DNA of 64,000 bases, taken from Pleodorina starrii (lineage: Eukaryota > Chlorophyta > Chlorophyceae > Chlamydomonadales > Volvocaceae). Made by a program: the position numbers and the translations under genes. Positions 47,949-60,373 of the stretch are shown here, one piece after another. The notes beneath the pieces are model-generated. The model ran no database searches. It was not told where the DNA came from and worked only from the letters and a program-made list of their open reading frames with translations. The stretch covers positions 2,020,001 through 2,084,000 of the forward strand of contig BRXU01000014.1 of NCBI GenBank assembly GCA_030267565.1, given 5' to 3'. Within the stretch, counting starts at the first letter, position 1. The number at the start of each line of letters is the position of its first letter.

Positions 47949-48236
47949 ATGGATCTCGACAAGGCGCTGCTGCTTCTCGACAAGCATTGGCCGGCCGTGC
48001 ATCCTCAGAAAATTCATTTCGTCGGGTCCGGCATTTCGTTTGATGCACCTGCAGCTGCGGCCATGATTGCGTATTTGGAAGACGGGAGTACCATTGACGC
48101 CGGCCACCTGCCCGCCCGCCGGCCCCCCCCTCTTGCCGTCGCGTGCACACTGTACCGTATGGTCCAAAACGGATTCCCCTTGGTGCCATCATGGACACAG
48201 GGTCCACTCTGCCCTATTTCCCATCTGCGGTTGTAG
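47949..48236 (+). CDS. Small open frame or first exon of an unrecognised gene
   Basis: The 95-codon frame starts MDLDKALLLLDKHW. Its first ~45 residues have ordinary amphipathic protein composition, unlike the usual GC-driven false frames, and no family is recognised. Composition changes after about residue 47 (Ala/Arg/Pro-rich), so a donor such as GTACC at about 48089 may end a first exon. A pyrimidine-rich stretch ending in CAG near 48930 followed by an open frame (HDFQLPPGRDPAEFV...) could be a later exon. I could not link the two by phase with confidence. Its upstream palindrome and 17-bp tandem repeat are the other reasons to list it. Confidence 0.3.
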   Translation: MDLDKALLLLDKHWPAVHPQKIHFVGSGISFDAPAAAAMIAYLEDGSTIDAGHLPARRPPPLAVACTLYRMVQNGFPLVPSWTQGPLCPISHLRL

Positions 48237-49972
48237 CTGCCACAACGGGCTCCAGACTCTCGGAAGGGGAGGAGGCAGCCCCCCTGTTCGCGCTGCACTG
48301 AGTGTCCGAGATCATCGACAGGGAGAGCGTCGGCGCGTTTGCGGAAGGGGCGTGACGGGTCCCCATCCGTGGGGAGGGGATCCGGAGAAGCAACAAGACA
48401 CAATCGCACACACCAGATGAATTCACGCCCGCGTGCCCAGGCGCCGGAGTACGCCAATACCCGTGTGTACGCCTACCGCTGAGGCACCGCGCGACCATGA
48501 CCACAGCACCAGCACCATCACCTACCTCGTCACCGCTAGCAGCATAATGTCCACATCCATCCACAGCAGCAAAATAGCTGGCCCTTCCGTGCTGTGCCCC
48601 AACTAGCCGCCGAGACGGGAAAGAAAACGTAGAAGCAGGCAACCACGATCCGCCCACAGCTGCCACTTGGGTTCCCAAAAGCCCAAACACACACAGCAAC
48701 CAATCGGGTCAAGCCAGAGATGTTGATTTGATCAGTCAGGTCCAGGCCTCTCGCCCTTCGGCACTCCACAGTTGGGCGAGAGAGCCGAGAGATGTCCGCG
48801 ACCCCGTCCGCCCCACTCGCCCGGCCCATACCCCGCCCGCCGCGTGCCGTCATGCCACTGCGTCATGCCCCCAAAGCCCCAAACCCCCTCCCCGCAAGAT
48901 CTCCTCACGTCGCCTCCATTCCCTCACCGCAGCCCATGACTTCCAGCTGCCGCCAGGTCGCGATCCCGCTGAGTTCGTCAAGAGCCGCAGCGCAAGGAAG
49001 GGTGGTGCCGCCACAGCGCCACAAGCTGTACAGCCGCAACAGCATCGGCGGGCCAACCGCGGGTCGAGCGACAGACCGCTTTGGCAGGGCAGCTTTAGGT
49101 TGCGATACGTCCACGTGCCCACGTGCGGGTCTGAGGACCGCCCCGCCGCCAATACCGCCGCCATTCCCGCGACCTCAGGGCGAGGAAATAGATCGCATGG
49201 CGCACACCCGGACCCGGGTCCGACGTCCCTTGCAGCCGCATGCCGCAGTTCCGCCACTTTACTGCCGCACCGGCATTGCCGCAGCAGCATAAGCGCTGGT
49301 GCCGCGGCCGTGGCGGCACTGGCCTCCTTTCAACTGGCATGTGGGTGACGCCTGCAAAAACCTCTTAAGCTGTCAACACACCTAGCGCCCACCGTACTTC
49401 ATAACCTGTTTTCCCCCTTGTGCTTCCCTCAACCGTCGAAAAAAGCCCCCAGGAGCAGACCCCCGCATCAAAAGCCAGTATGAATTACGTGAGACCCCTA
49501 GCGCCACCGCCGCCAACAGCTTCAGCAGGCACTTGAGCCACCCGCATCCGCACGTGGGGCCTCCGCCCCCTCCGGCCGCCGCCGCAGGCGCCGCCGCCGC
49601 AACCCCGGTATCCGGCCCTCGCACCGCGGCCGGCGCCGCCGCCGCAGCGACAACAACTCCACCGGCGGCAGCGCTCCGGTCGTGGAAATCAATCATCCCG
49701 GCAAACAGCAGCTCCACCGCCGCAGCAACGGCCGCCGCCGCCGCGCTCTCCTCCGTAATGCCACCACCCGACCACCGATAGTAGCGGACGGCACAGCACG
49801 CCCTCAAAAGGCGTGCAAGGGGCCCCAGCGTCGCCTGCTGCTCCGGTGCGGCACCAGAGGTCGCAGCAACTACCCACGCCAGCACGACCCAGTGGCCCCC
49901 TGCCAGTGCCGCGCGCCGTCCTCCTCTCGCCCCCGCCTGCTGCTCCTCCTCCGCTTCTCCGGCGCCTGACGC
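48237..49972. other. Region downstream of U2AF; 3'UTR and unresolved open frames
   Basis: The part nearest 49972 is probably U2AF 3'UTR (minus strand). Plus frames at 48728-49348 and 48792-49292 overlap each other in different frames and show no conserved domain. Nothing else can be supported. Confidence 0.4.
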
Positions 49973-52900
49973 TCACCCGTCGTAGCGCCCCGAGAAATAG
50001 GCCTCCTCCGTCAGGTAGGTGGCGTTGACGACGCGGCCCGCGAATTTGCGCCCGTGCATCGCGTTGCGCGCCTTGACCGCACTGTTGACGTCGTTGAACT
50101 CCATGATCACCTGAGGGCCAAACACCCGGATACAAAGGCGCGAAGCGAAGGAACGGAGGCGAGGGGTCAAGAGGGGCGGGCCGGTGTATGGGGAGCAGAT
50201 CGCGGGTTCGCCGGGCATACACAGAGTGCACAGGCGGCCGTCCCTTTGACTAGGCAAGCTGCGTGTGGGGGTTACGGTAACAAGCGGCTTTGCCCACATG
50301 GCGCGCCCCGAGACCACAACCCATAGCCCCGCACGCGCACTTCACTGAACACGCGCAGCACCACCCCGCACCAAGCATGCCCTGCGTCTCCACAGGCACC
50401 GCAGCACTTGACCGCCGCCGCCACCATCCACCCGCCCGAAGGTCTGCAGCCCGCCCTAACCCCGCCCTCCCGCATCCATCCCTGCTCCCTACCTTGCACA
50501 TGCCCGGCGGCGTGGGGTTCTCCAGCGTGGGCCGCGGGATGAGCACGTTGTTGCACAGCCCGTGGCGGGAGGCCTCGTCCTTCATGTCCTGTGGTGGGGA
50601 ATATGACATACGAGCCGCAGCGAAGGGAGCGATGTGGTGAACGCGGCGATGTGGTGAGGGAGGCGCGGGTGAGGGTGTGGGAGCGGTTGCGAGCGAGCCA
50701 AGACGCGAGCGGGTGGAGCCACAAGAAGGGCCGAGGAGGGAGCGAGGGCCCGCGCTGGGGACTGGGAGCGAGTTGGGGCACGCGAGACTGCGCCCGTTTG
50801 ATATTCCACCACCCAACCCACCGCCAGGATGTCCTCGTACTCGTTGTTATCCACAATCTCCTCAGCGGACACCTGAGCGGTACAAAGCGAGGGGGGGGAG
50901 GCCGAAATGGATGGGGGTGAGCGGTGAGGGTAGGGTTGAGGCAAGGGGTAGGACAGGCGACCTATTGCATCCCAAACCCTTTGCAATGTGTAAAGGGTTC
51001 AGTATCGCTCCAGAGCGAGACCACAACGCAGCCCCTGTACCTCCCCCCTTCTGCCCTCCCCCCCCCTTACCGCGTCCGTGAGCACCACGATCCGTGTGGC
51101 AGCCGCCAGGGCCGGTGCCACCGCCACCAGCGGGTTGAGGCTGACCCCCACCCCCAGGCCGGCCAGCGCGGCGGCGGGCACCAGGCCGGGCGGACCCAGA
51201 GCAGTGGCGGCCGCACCGCCGCCGCCGGCCGGCGCACCCTGTTGCATTGGGTGTGTGGATGGTTGGAGGTAAGGAAGACAAGCCGAAGCGAGCGATAAAA
51301 GAGGGATAAAGACGTGAAAGGGAGGGAAGGGTGCCGCAGCTGGAAAGGTTGAGTGTGGAAAGGTGCCGGAGAGGGGCGTGGGAGGATGGGGGGCCAAACC
51401 AAGGTGGGAAGGGGAAACAGGGGACAAAGGCGCCACAGCACACGACGGGCCGTCGAGTGCGAGTACCAAAAACCCAACGAAGCCTGACGTGACGAAAATT
51501 CGTCGCCGAGGGCCCGTGAAGCCCAGGCTGGCGCGGTGCCTGCTGGGCTGCCGTGCCGCCCTCACCGGTGCCCGTCCCGGTGCCCACCCCTCCTACCGGC
51601 CGCCCGCCCACCCCCCAGATGTCTGCCTGGCCGCCCGGCCCCGGCCCCGCCTTACCTCCGTCGCTCGGCGCACTGTGAGTGTGCGGTCGCCCATCCGGAG
51701 GCCGTTGAGGCCCGCGCATGCGATGTCGGTCACCGCAGGCTCCTGGTACACCACGAAGCCGTACCTGGGGTACCGTGTTACATGGGGACGGGGTGGCATG
51801 GGGGGCCGGGGCGGAGCGAATGTTTTGGGGCGAGACGGGTGGTCAAGGGGACGGGAAAAGGACTCGGCGAGGGTGAGGGCGACGCGCGCAGACCCGCAGA
51901 CTCTGATTGCCGCGTAGCCCCGCGCGCCCCGCACCACCCGTGCGCCTGCCCGGCACCTCCACCCGTCCCGGACCCACCCCTTGCTGTTGCCCGTCTCCCG
52001 GTCCTTGACCAGGTCGAAGGACTTGATGGGGCCGAAGGATCCCAACAGCTCACGGCACTGCTCCTCCGTCAGGTAGTACGGCAGGCCGCCAACGAAGATC
52101 CGATCCGCCTGGTCCGCGGGGTTGGACTGCGGAGGGAGCGCGGAGGGTGCAACATAGGGCAGGGCCGAGCCAGGAAGGAACGGCGGCAACAGCAGCAGCG
52201 GCAGTCAAGAGGAGCGAGGCAACAGCAGGTGCACAACGCAAGCACAGAGACAAGCCGCCGCGGTGTCCTATAATGACGAGTGGCACCAGCACCAGCACCG
52301 CCAACGGCAGCAACAGCCGGAGGAACAGCCCCCGACTGCGGCTCAGCATGCGCAGTTACGCGCCGAAACCACCCGGCTACAGCACTCGTGAGCTTCCCGA
52401 CCTCCTTTCGCCCAGGCCCGGAGCCACCCACCTTGCCGCCGCCTCCCCCTCCGCCTCCCCCGGCCGAGTTGGACAGCCCGATGGCCGCCAGGTTGAGATT
52501 TGGGTTGGGCGTGGAGGGGCCCAGCGACGCGGCCGCGGCAGGGTTGTAGTCGTTGGGTCGCCGCACCCGCACCGACACGCCCTCAAACATGATGCCGTCA
52601 AGGGCCATGGCGTTGGAGGTCTCCTCCACTGCAAGACGGCGGCGGCAGGGATGGGCGGTCGAGGGTTGATGGCGGGGAGGTGGTGTACAAGCGTGCCAGC
52701 CCGGTTGCTCGTGGCGCTTGGCAGGGGGATTAACCCTTCGTGGGTAGCCTCGCGCAGCGAGGTGTTGCGTGTGCGTGTGTGTCGGACTTGTTTGCGGTCG
52801 TCCCCTGCCACCCTCCGCAAATCCCTACAATCGGTCGAAATCCCGTGTCATCCTCCCAGCATTCCAGGCAGTCCCCTGCCACCCTCCGCCCCTCGATGTC

Positions 52901-55536
52901 ATCTCCAGTTATCATCCCCCGCAACTCCTCGACCATTCCCAGCTGGCCGTGGCAGGGAACGGCGGAATCCCTCCGCCCCCACCCAGAGTCCTGACTCCCT
53001 CACCCACCCGTCCGGAGCTCCACAAAAGCAAAGTTCTTTTCGCGGTTGATGTATACATTGACCACCGCGTTGCCTGCCGGAGGGGGAGGATGATGAGTGG
53101 GACGGGCGGAGATCAAGGGGGTGAGGGAGTTGCAGGAGCAGGAGATGAGGAGATAAGGGAAATAGAGGGGGGATCGATGGGGGTACAAGTGAATCCGGGG
53201 GGCAGCAACCCGAAGGCAGCGAACCGAGGAAAAGAGCGCGAGTAGGGAGGGGGGCTTCCAAACAGCCCAGCGCGCAGAGAGGCAGCCAGTCTGGTCCGTT
53301 GCCACGAGACAAACCCTCGGAGACATCGTCTCAGCTGCACGCTGTATGTGCACGGCCCTCCTCTGCGCGAGGGGATGCTCACTCAGCTGTTTCCTTCCCG
53401 TTACGGCCACCACTTCCGCCAACGGCCCTGTCGCCGTCAATACACAGCTGCGTGGGTGAAGGGCTGGCAGGACCCGGCAAGGCAGGCGCAGACGCACCAT
53501 GCTCCCCTCCCTCCCCTTCCATCCCTCAATCTCCGAGCCCTGTATTGAAAACGCAGCCGCGAGCTGCCCAGGCGCTGCTGTAAGCCCAAGTATGCCCTCC
53601 CAAACCCCCCACCAAACACCAGGGTGCAGGCCTTGGCCCATAGAGACACACTCCCGCGCGTAGTCGCAGGCGGCCCGAGCCCCGGAGCCCGCGGTGAAGG
53701 CTGCGCTGCCTGTGCCGCTCCGGAACCTGGGTCCATCCCAGTGCCTTTACTTTCCATTCCACGGCGGCCGATGGTCAGTACTCGCGTTACGATGCTCCAT
53801 CCCCAGGCATGCGTCCTCGCGGGCCGCCCTGACCCCAGCACGTCCTGCGCCCGCTGTCCTCGCATGAACCCCAGCACTACTTCTAGTGTCGCCGTGCTGG
53901 ATCCCCCGTTGGATGACCCAGTTCCACCTCCCCACCTACCCCGACTTCTGTCCCGTCCGGGACAGAAACCCCCCGCCTGCAAACCTCCACCCCATTTCAG
54001 ACCCACTGTCCATGCCCAGCCCATCCCACCGCCGCAGTGCCCGGCCCTCGTTCCCCAGCTGCTTTCCCTCCAGCTCATTCCCACGGCCTGCGCCCATCCC
54101 GGCACCTATCCACCAGGAAGACCCAACCCACTTGACCGCCCCTTCCAGCTTGGACTCCGCTTGAACCCATCACCGAATGGGGTGGCCCCTCCGGGCCCAC
54201 TTGCCGCGCATGGCCTCACAGCGCCTCGACAGTGTCTGCCCCGCTGGCCTCGTAGCCTATCAGGGTCTCCACAGGGTCTCTTTTCCCCTTCACAAACTTC
54301 CAGTTGATCCACCGTGTGCCAGTCCAGCATTGGCCCCCCCTCTTGCCCCTAGGCCACACCTCCCAGGGTGGCCCGCCCTGATTCCTGATCCCTCGCCCGC
54401 CCTGGTCCCTCGCCCTCCCTGATCCCTCGCCCTCCCTGGTCTCTCGCCCACCTGGCCCCGCCGTGTTGCCTCCGATGGCCGCCAGCGCGTGGCTGAAGAA
54501 GGAGCTGATCGACTGCTCAGTGGCGGTGGGCGGCAGGCCGCCAACGTAGATGCGCCGGGCGTGACGGGTCGCCTGCTGGCTCACCGCGGGCGGGCCCGCC
54601 GCGGCAGCGCCAAAGCCACCGCTGGCGCCGCCGGCTCCGAAGCTGCCCATGGGACCCATGGAGCCCATGGGGCCCATAGGGCCCAGAGGACCCAAGCCGC
54701 CTGCAGGGTTGCACGCAAATGACGCCGAGTGGGGGTGCAGTAGGCCTCAATATGTGGTTGTAACCATGTACTGATGTCGCGCCGAACGTAAATGTTGTAA
54801 TGGCTTCAGCGGGCAGTGTGTTAGGAGGTTACAGTGTGCGTGTCTGTCTAACTAATGGCTCACGGAGTCATTTGCATGCCCAGCGGGGGGTTGGTTGAGG
54901 ACATGGAGTGGCGAGGGGCCGACAAGACTTACTGGACTGGCTGCCCAGGAGGGGTGCTAGGGACGGAGGAGGCGCCGCGAACGCCGCAGCGGCGGCTAGA
55001 TTGGGCTGTGCGCCGGGCAGCACCGCGGGGGGAGGCGGCGCGCCGGGGGCCATGCCGGCGGGCAGTATGTCGAAGAACGTGGGCCTTCGGCGGCCCTGCT
55101 TGACCGGGGGAGAGCCCGAACGACTGCGGGAGCGGCGTCGGTCGCGGCTGCGCTCACGCCGGCGTTCCCGCTCCCGATCGCGCTCGCCACGCTCACGCTC
55201 GCCACGCTCGCGCTCGCCACGATCGTACTCCCGCTCCCTGCAGGTGGGGGGATTTTCGGTTACGCTGGGTCGACATTAACAGGTCTGGATCGCCCGAAAA
55301 CGTTGCGGTCAGAGGCCTGCAAATCTTACCTGTCCCTTCGATCCCTTCCTCCAGGAACATAGTCTTCCTGTTTTAGTGAAATCGGCGTGCGCGAGCCGTG
55401 AGTCGAGAGGCCCGGCTTAGGGGTGGCGGCAAAGGGTCCGGCTTTGCGCCAAAGCGCTTACCCTCAGCGGTGGATAGCCATATCCTTGCTCAGGCTCAGG
55501 CCTGTAGTTGTTGCGGTTATCCCGGTGGTCTCTCAT
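49973..55536 (-). CDS. U2AF2: U2 snRNP auxiliary factor large subunit (U2AF65)
   Basis: Twelve exons: 55536-55462, 55367-55330, 55237-54933, 54700-54452, 53073-53008, 52628-52432, 52126-51978, 51764-51656, 51238-51071, 50872-50822, 50588-50493 and 50110-49973, 546 aa. Order: N-terminal Arg/Glu/Ser-rich RS-like segment (about 30-80); a short block GRRRPTFFDILPAG; Gly/Met-rich linker; RRM1 at 190-275 (RNP2 IYVGGLP, RNP1 KNFAFVEL); RRM2 at 319-396 (IFVGGLP, GYGFVVY); and a C-terminal U2AF-homology motif at about 440-535 with GMCKVIMEF and the R-x-F loop in GRKFAG. RRM1 and RRM2 bind the polypyrimidine tract, and the UHM binds SF1 or SF3B1 during branch-site recognition. The intron between exons 4 and 5, which splits RRM1, is about 1.38 kb. 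Confidence 0.95.
54365..54450 (-). repeat. Minisatellite at the 5' end of the long U2AF intron
   Basis: Imperfect ~18-base units (CCTGATCCCTCGCCCTCC and variants with GGTCC/GGTCT) are repeated about four times immediately after the donor of exon 4 on the minus strand. Confidence 0.75.
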
Positions 55537-56223
55537 GGCTTACAGGCTAAAAGTCAAGTTGTTTTTGGCGCGTTATTCAACGGTGCATTTCCACCTCCGT
55601 GTTGCTACACACGCCCGACACGACTAGCTGCAGGCGCAATCAACAATTCTTGCGCGTAGGGGATTTCACAAGAGAGCCGTCCTGCCGTACTTGCTGGACG
55701 AGAAATAGTTGCCTCCCGTTAAGGCCGAGAAACGTGATATATGCTGCTGTGCTAACCTTTGCTCAACGGCACGCTCCCTGGCAAGTCTGTATCATCTATA
55801 TTTTAACTTGTCTCTGTCTGTTGACCGACATCCACTTTACCTAACGTCCTAACCTACTCCGCACGCGGGGCTAGACTCGACGAGCAGCATATTAGCACGC
55901 CATGAAGCAGCTGTCGACGATGAGACGCGGCGCGGGGCGAGCGAGTCGCTGGGCTCCTGACCACGCGTCAAGGTGTGTGGCTCCGCGACGACATCTCTTC
56001 CACACAACACCCCAAAGCGTCGCGGTTGGCGTGCGCGCGGCCGACACACTAGTCTAATGGCTGTATTATTGCATGTTATGACTTCTGTCTACGTAATATG
56101 GTAGCGCTGGGCGCAGAGTTGAGTGGGGTGCACGTAGCACATGCAGTACACTCGCGTCCGCGAATGGTTCAACCACGCCTGAACATAGCCTGCTTTTGTG
56201 GGCCTAAATCTTTCATCACGCAA
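55537..56223. promoter_or_regulatory. Divergent promoter region, U2AF and methyltransferase genes
   Basis: About 690 bases between opposite starts, with AT-rich stretches (55740-55860, 56040-56100). No coding is supported. The methyltransferase start is uncertain, so the right boundary may move. Confidence 0.4.
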
Positions 56224-57275
56224 ATGAACGCGTTCGCACCAGCGCTGTTTGGACGGCACATTATTGCCTGGACGGCACCCTGCCCATCCATCCCAACGGT
56301 GCCGACGCTTCCTCCCTCCCTAACTGAACCCCTTACCCCGCCTGCAGGATCTTGCCCCAGACCCCTTGCTTTCATCTCTGCGCGTCGGTTCGCCACGTCG
56401 CGACCGCGGCCGCCGCCGCGTCAGCCGGCGCCGCTGCATCGACGGCCCCATCGACCCGGCCGCGCCGCGTCGCGGCAGCTGCCGCGACCCAATACGCTTC
56501 CTCGCCGTCTCCCTCGGATGCCCCCTCGACCTCGTCCGCGGATGCGGAGTTTGATTTCGTGTGCCCCATCTGTCTTCAGACCCACTTCCGGCTGCCCTCA
56601 GTGCCCACTCAGTGAGTGTGTCCTGTAGTGGTTACAGCGACAGTGACGGAGTGTGCGCTGCTGTTGTCGTGGGCGCCAGATCCTCTGACTTGGCCGCAGT
56701 AAGGGCCGTACCCGACGCCGCTGAGGGGCCCAAGTCCAACCAGGCTAACCCGCTCATGACAAGGCTAACCCGCTCATGGAAAAGTAGCCCTAGGTGGCCC
56801 GTACGGCAATTTCACGTGTATGTCCCGGTATGTGTGTGTTCAGCCGTTCACCCTGCCTGCCTGCCTTGTGCTCAACCGCCGCCGCCGGTGCCGGTGCCGA
56901 TGGGCGGTGGCGGTCTTCTCTGGCCGCTCGCTTGCGCGGCGACTCACCTTCGGGCACCCTGCGCCACGTCTAAGGCGTCGTCCCACTCTCACTCCCCCCC
57001 CCCCCGCTTCGGACCGGCCGCACCGCCGCCATTGCCCCCACCCTCCCCATACGACGGGTGCAGGTCCGGCGGCCTGAGCTGCGGCCGCTGCCAGCGCACC
57101 TTCCCCTCCGGCCCCGCCTATCTGGATCTCACCCTCACCAGCGGCGTGCAGCAAAAGGTGTACCGGCAGCGCTCCTGGGGGGGCACGGAGCTGTTCAGGT
57201 GGGCGGCAGGGGCCAAGGGCGGGGATGGAAGCGGACTGAAAGGAGGTGTACAGGCGCACAAGCCGGGGTATTTGG

Positions 57276-57331
<56 letters not shown>

Positions 57332-59954
57332 CTGTTACATATCTGCCGGGCCGACACTGGCCGGGGGCGCTAACCCGCCCACATACGGGAGACCGCCGAA
57401 GCACTCCTCTGCTGAGGAGGGGCGTACCACCTTGTCCGCACACTGCACCGGGAAGTGCTAACCGCTGCGCCGTAATCGTCACAGGACAGCGTCCACCTGA
57501 TTGTCCATGTGCCAGCTAAGCTAGCCCCAGGCGCCTACTGTGTGTGTCGTTACAGTATCTGACCGGGCCCTGACGCTGGCCAGGGGCTGCTAACCCAGCC
57601 CCGACGGAAAGACCGCCTAAGCACACATCCTAAGCACCATCCGCTATCGACTTAACTGGACTCCTTGGAACCGCACGGCGCGGTATCGTCTTGGTACGGC
57701 ACAGGAACCCGCTCGTGAGCTTCGCCTACGAGCGCGGCTGGCGGCAGGGCTTCGCCTGGGCGGGCTTCCCAGGAGTGGACAAGGAGTACGACATCGCCAT
57801 GTCGTACCTCCTGCCCGCCGCCTCCGGCAAGGTCATGGTGGACATGTCGTGCGGCAGCGGCCTCTTCTCACGCAGGTGGGTGGGTGGGCTGGCTGGCTGG
57901 GTGGATGGGTGGGTTGGTGGGTGGGTAGGTGCCTGTTCGGACTGACCTGCTGCACCCTCCCTCCCCTCACGGACCTTCACAGACCTTGCCCCCCCCTATG
58001 GAGAACTCCCCAAACACACACCCATCACCGCCATCACCGCCATCACACCCATCACCGCCGCCCCCGCCGCTGCCCCCTGCTCGCAGGTTCGCTCGCAGCG
58101 GCTCCTTCTCCGGCGTGATCGCTGCGGACTTCAGTGAGTCCATGTTGCAGCAGACCCGCGAATACTGCCTGGCGGAGGGGGGCAGCCTCGGCGGCAACAA
58201 CACCGGCAGCGGCGGCGGCGGCTCGGCGCCCATCATGCTGCTGCGGGCGGATGTGGGTCGACTGCCCTTCGCCACCGGCAGCGTGGCGGCCATCCACGCA
58301 GGGGCCGCCATCCACTGCTGGCCCAACCCGCAGGTGGGTGGGTGGCGGAGAGTGGTGGGGGAGGGAGGCGAGAGGGGTCGGGGCTGGTCAAGAGGTGAGC
58401 GTGACGGGGCGGGAGTGGGGGGAAGGGAGGGAAAGAGGGAGGGTGCGGCTTTGAGGCGGGCATGTGCGCGACTGGGGAGGCAGGACCAGCGGGCAAGGGG
58501 TGTTACTTGGCTGCGGGACTGTTCCTTAAGGGGGTTTGGGGGCGGGCGGGCCCTAGCTCCTAGGGTTGGGGACAGCGGCCTGGGTAAGGGCCCCCGCGCG
58601 GCCCTTGCAGGGTCGGGGTCAGCCCAACGCAACGGCGGAAGACGCCTTCTCTTCCTCACCCTCCCCCTCCCTCCTCGCCTCCATTGGGGTTATGGGTTTG
58701 GCACAGCTGGTCCTCTGATTTCCCGCTGTGCTGCCCCGTCACGAAATGCACTGCACTGCCCTGCCCTGCCCTGCCCTTCCCACTCTCCAGGTGGCACTCG
58801 CGGAGATCAGCCGCGTGTTGGCCCCCGGGGGGGTGTTCGTGGCGTCCACCTTCCTCACCGCCGCCGCGCCGCTGGGGCAGGTGCTGGGCGACGACAACGT
58901 GCGACCGCTGAGCCAGGTGGGTGGGCCGCGAGGGAGGTGGGGGGGGGTGGGAGGGTAAAACGAAGCGGGGGGAGGGGGGAGGTTCGAAAGAAAACAAGCC
59001 GCCGGTGAGCAGATGGGGTGTCAGGAAAGGTAGTAGGTGGGGAGAGGGGCCTGGGCCCTGGGAATAGGGCAATAAGAAAGAAGAAGGAGAAGAAGAAGAA
59101 CAAGAAGAACAAGAAGAAGAGCCGCAGCAAGGTAGCCGTTCGGCAGGGGAGCGGAGAACAGCGGGAGGATGGCGGGTCCGAGGCCGGGTGCGTGAACTGG
59201 TGTACGGTGTTCGAATGCCGGATTGTTCGGGGCCGGATTGTTGGGTGTTGGGTGTGTGGTGGGGAGACACGCGCGCGGACTCGGGGTTGTGGTTGCGGGT
59301 GCATCACACCGGGGTGTTGGCTAAGGCTGCTGCCGGTGTGGGGCTGGGCTGGACTGGGCTGGACTGGAAAGCCAGTTCGAGGTCTTGATCCACCCCCGAG
59401 GCCGAGACGGCCTTCTTTCGTTACTTGTACCGTTTACGGGCTCCGGCCTATACGTGGATAACCCCCGAGGCCGAGGCCGGGCAGCAGGCCCTAAGGCTCG
59501 GGGCCATTACCGGCCAAGGCCCTTCCAGTCTCATTCAGAGCGGATCGCAGCGCTGCGAGGGGGGCGGCGTGCAGGGCCCCGGAGAGGCCGGGCTGGGGCG
59601 ACCAACATGACGGTCCCAACGGTGACAACGGTAACGACAACGTCCAACCACGTCAAACGGCAACGACCGTACCGAACGGCGACTGCATTTGCGCTGTCGC
59701 TCCCCCGTGCCGCTGTTCAGTTGGACCCAACCGCCGCCGCGCCGTACCGCTGGTGGGAAGAGCAGGAGCTGCGGGACCTGTGCGCGGCGGTGGGGCTGCA
59801 GGACTTCCGGCGGGAGCGGACCTGGCGCTTTATCATGTTCGCAGTCACGAAACCCGGGTCGCCGGATGCGTCGCCCGCGTCAGAGCAGCAGCCGCAGCAG
59901 CAGCAGCAGCCGGCGGACGGGGCGTCCCTGTCCTCCGGGGACTTCTCCGAGTGA
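56224..59954 (+). CDS. SAM-dependent methyltransferase, At1g78140/At2g41040 chloroplast type
   Basis: Exons: 56224-56246 (tentative), 56348-56611, 57064-57198, 57705-57875, 58087-58333, 58791-58916 and 59721-59954, 399 aa. An Ala/Ser/Arg-rich transit-like N-terminus precedes paired zinc motifs: FVCPIC, then LSCGRC after an intron. 'NPLVSFAYERGWRQGFAWAG' matches the family's conserved N(P)..S..YERGWR. SAM motif I is VDMSCGSGLFSRRF, and later come 'ADFSESML', 'ADVGRLPFATGSV', 'HAGAAIHCWPNP' and 'EISRVLAPGG'. The substrate of this plastid-localised family is not known. An in-frame stop at 56325 shows that exon 2 needs an upstream exon. The ATG at 56224 with a GTTTGG donor fits the phase but is weak. 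The last exon has a near-identical second copy at 61605-61760. Confidence 0.85.
57279..57329 (+). repeat. (TG)n microsatellite in a methyltransferase intron
   Basis: About 25 TG dinucleotides in the intron 57199-57704. Confidence 0.95.
57331..57640 (+). repeat. Two diverged direct copies of an ~80-base element in the same intron
   Basis: At 57331-57412 and 57546-57632 the same order of words recurs: GTTACA, TATCTG, CCGGGCC, CTGGCC, GGGGC, GCTAACCC, GACCGCC and AAGCAC. The copies are clearly related but have many substitutions. They might be relics of a mobile element. Confidence 0.6.
59073..59121 (+). repeat. (AAG)n purine tract in a methyltransferase intron
   Basis: An A/G-only run of AAG-type triplets with two AAC interruptions, in the intron 58917-59720. 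Confidence 0.9.
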
Positions 59955-60373
59955 ATGATAGAATGAAGCCCAGAAGGAAGCCAGAACGACCGCGCCAGCG
60001 GCGGTGTCGCCCCCTACCTGTGTGCCCCCTACCGGTACCTTCCCCGCCTCCCTGGTCGGCGGCGCTGGCCGCCTCGATTGAAGGGCTGACGGGCTTTGAA
60101 TGGTGCGGGCTGATGTTTGGTGAAGGCAGAGCTGCAGGCGCACGGTATTGATTGATTCACATTGCGTATAAACCTGCCTGAGGCTGATGCGGCCTGTCTG
60201 GTGTGCTGTGGTGAATGGTGCGGTCTTGCTCGGGAGGGCTCGAGCCGTGGGCTTGGCGGGGGTTTGCCTGGTCAGGATACTCGTGAGGAAGGATTTAGGG
60301 ATGTGGCTCGATCGATGGTTGGACATCAGCTGATCAACTAAAACCGGCCAACAACCCCACAGACAGACGTCGG

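Noticed and set aside
59180..59240. GTTCGAATGCC, considered as a tRNA T-loop
   Set aside because: No matching acceptor, D or anticodon stems could be paired around it. It lies in a methyltransferase intron.
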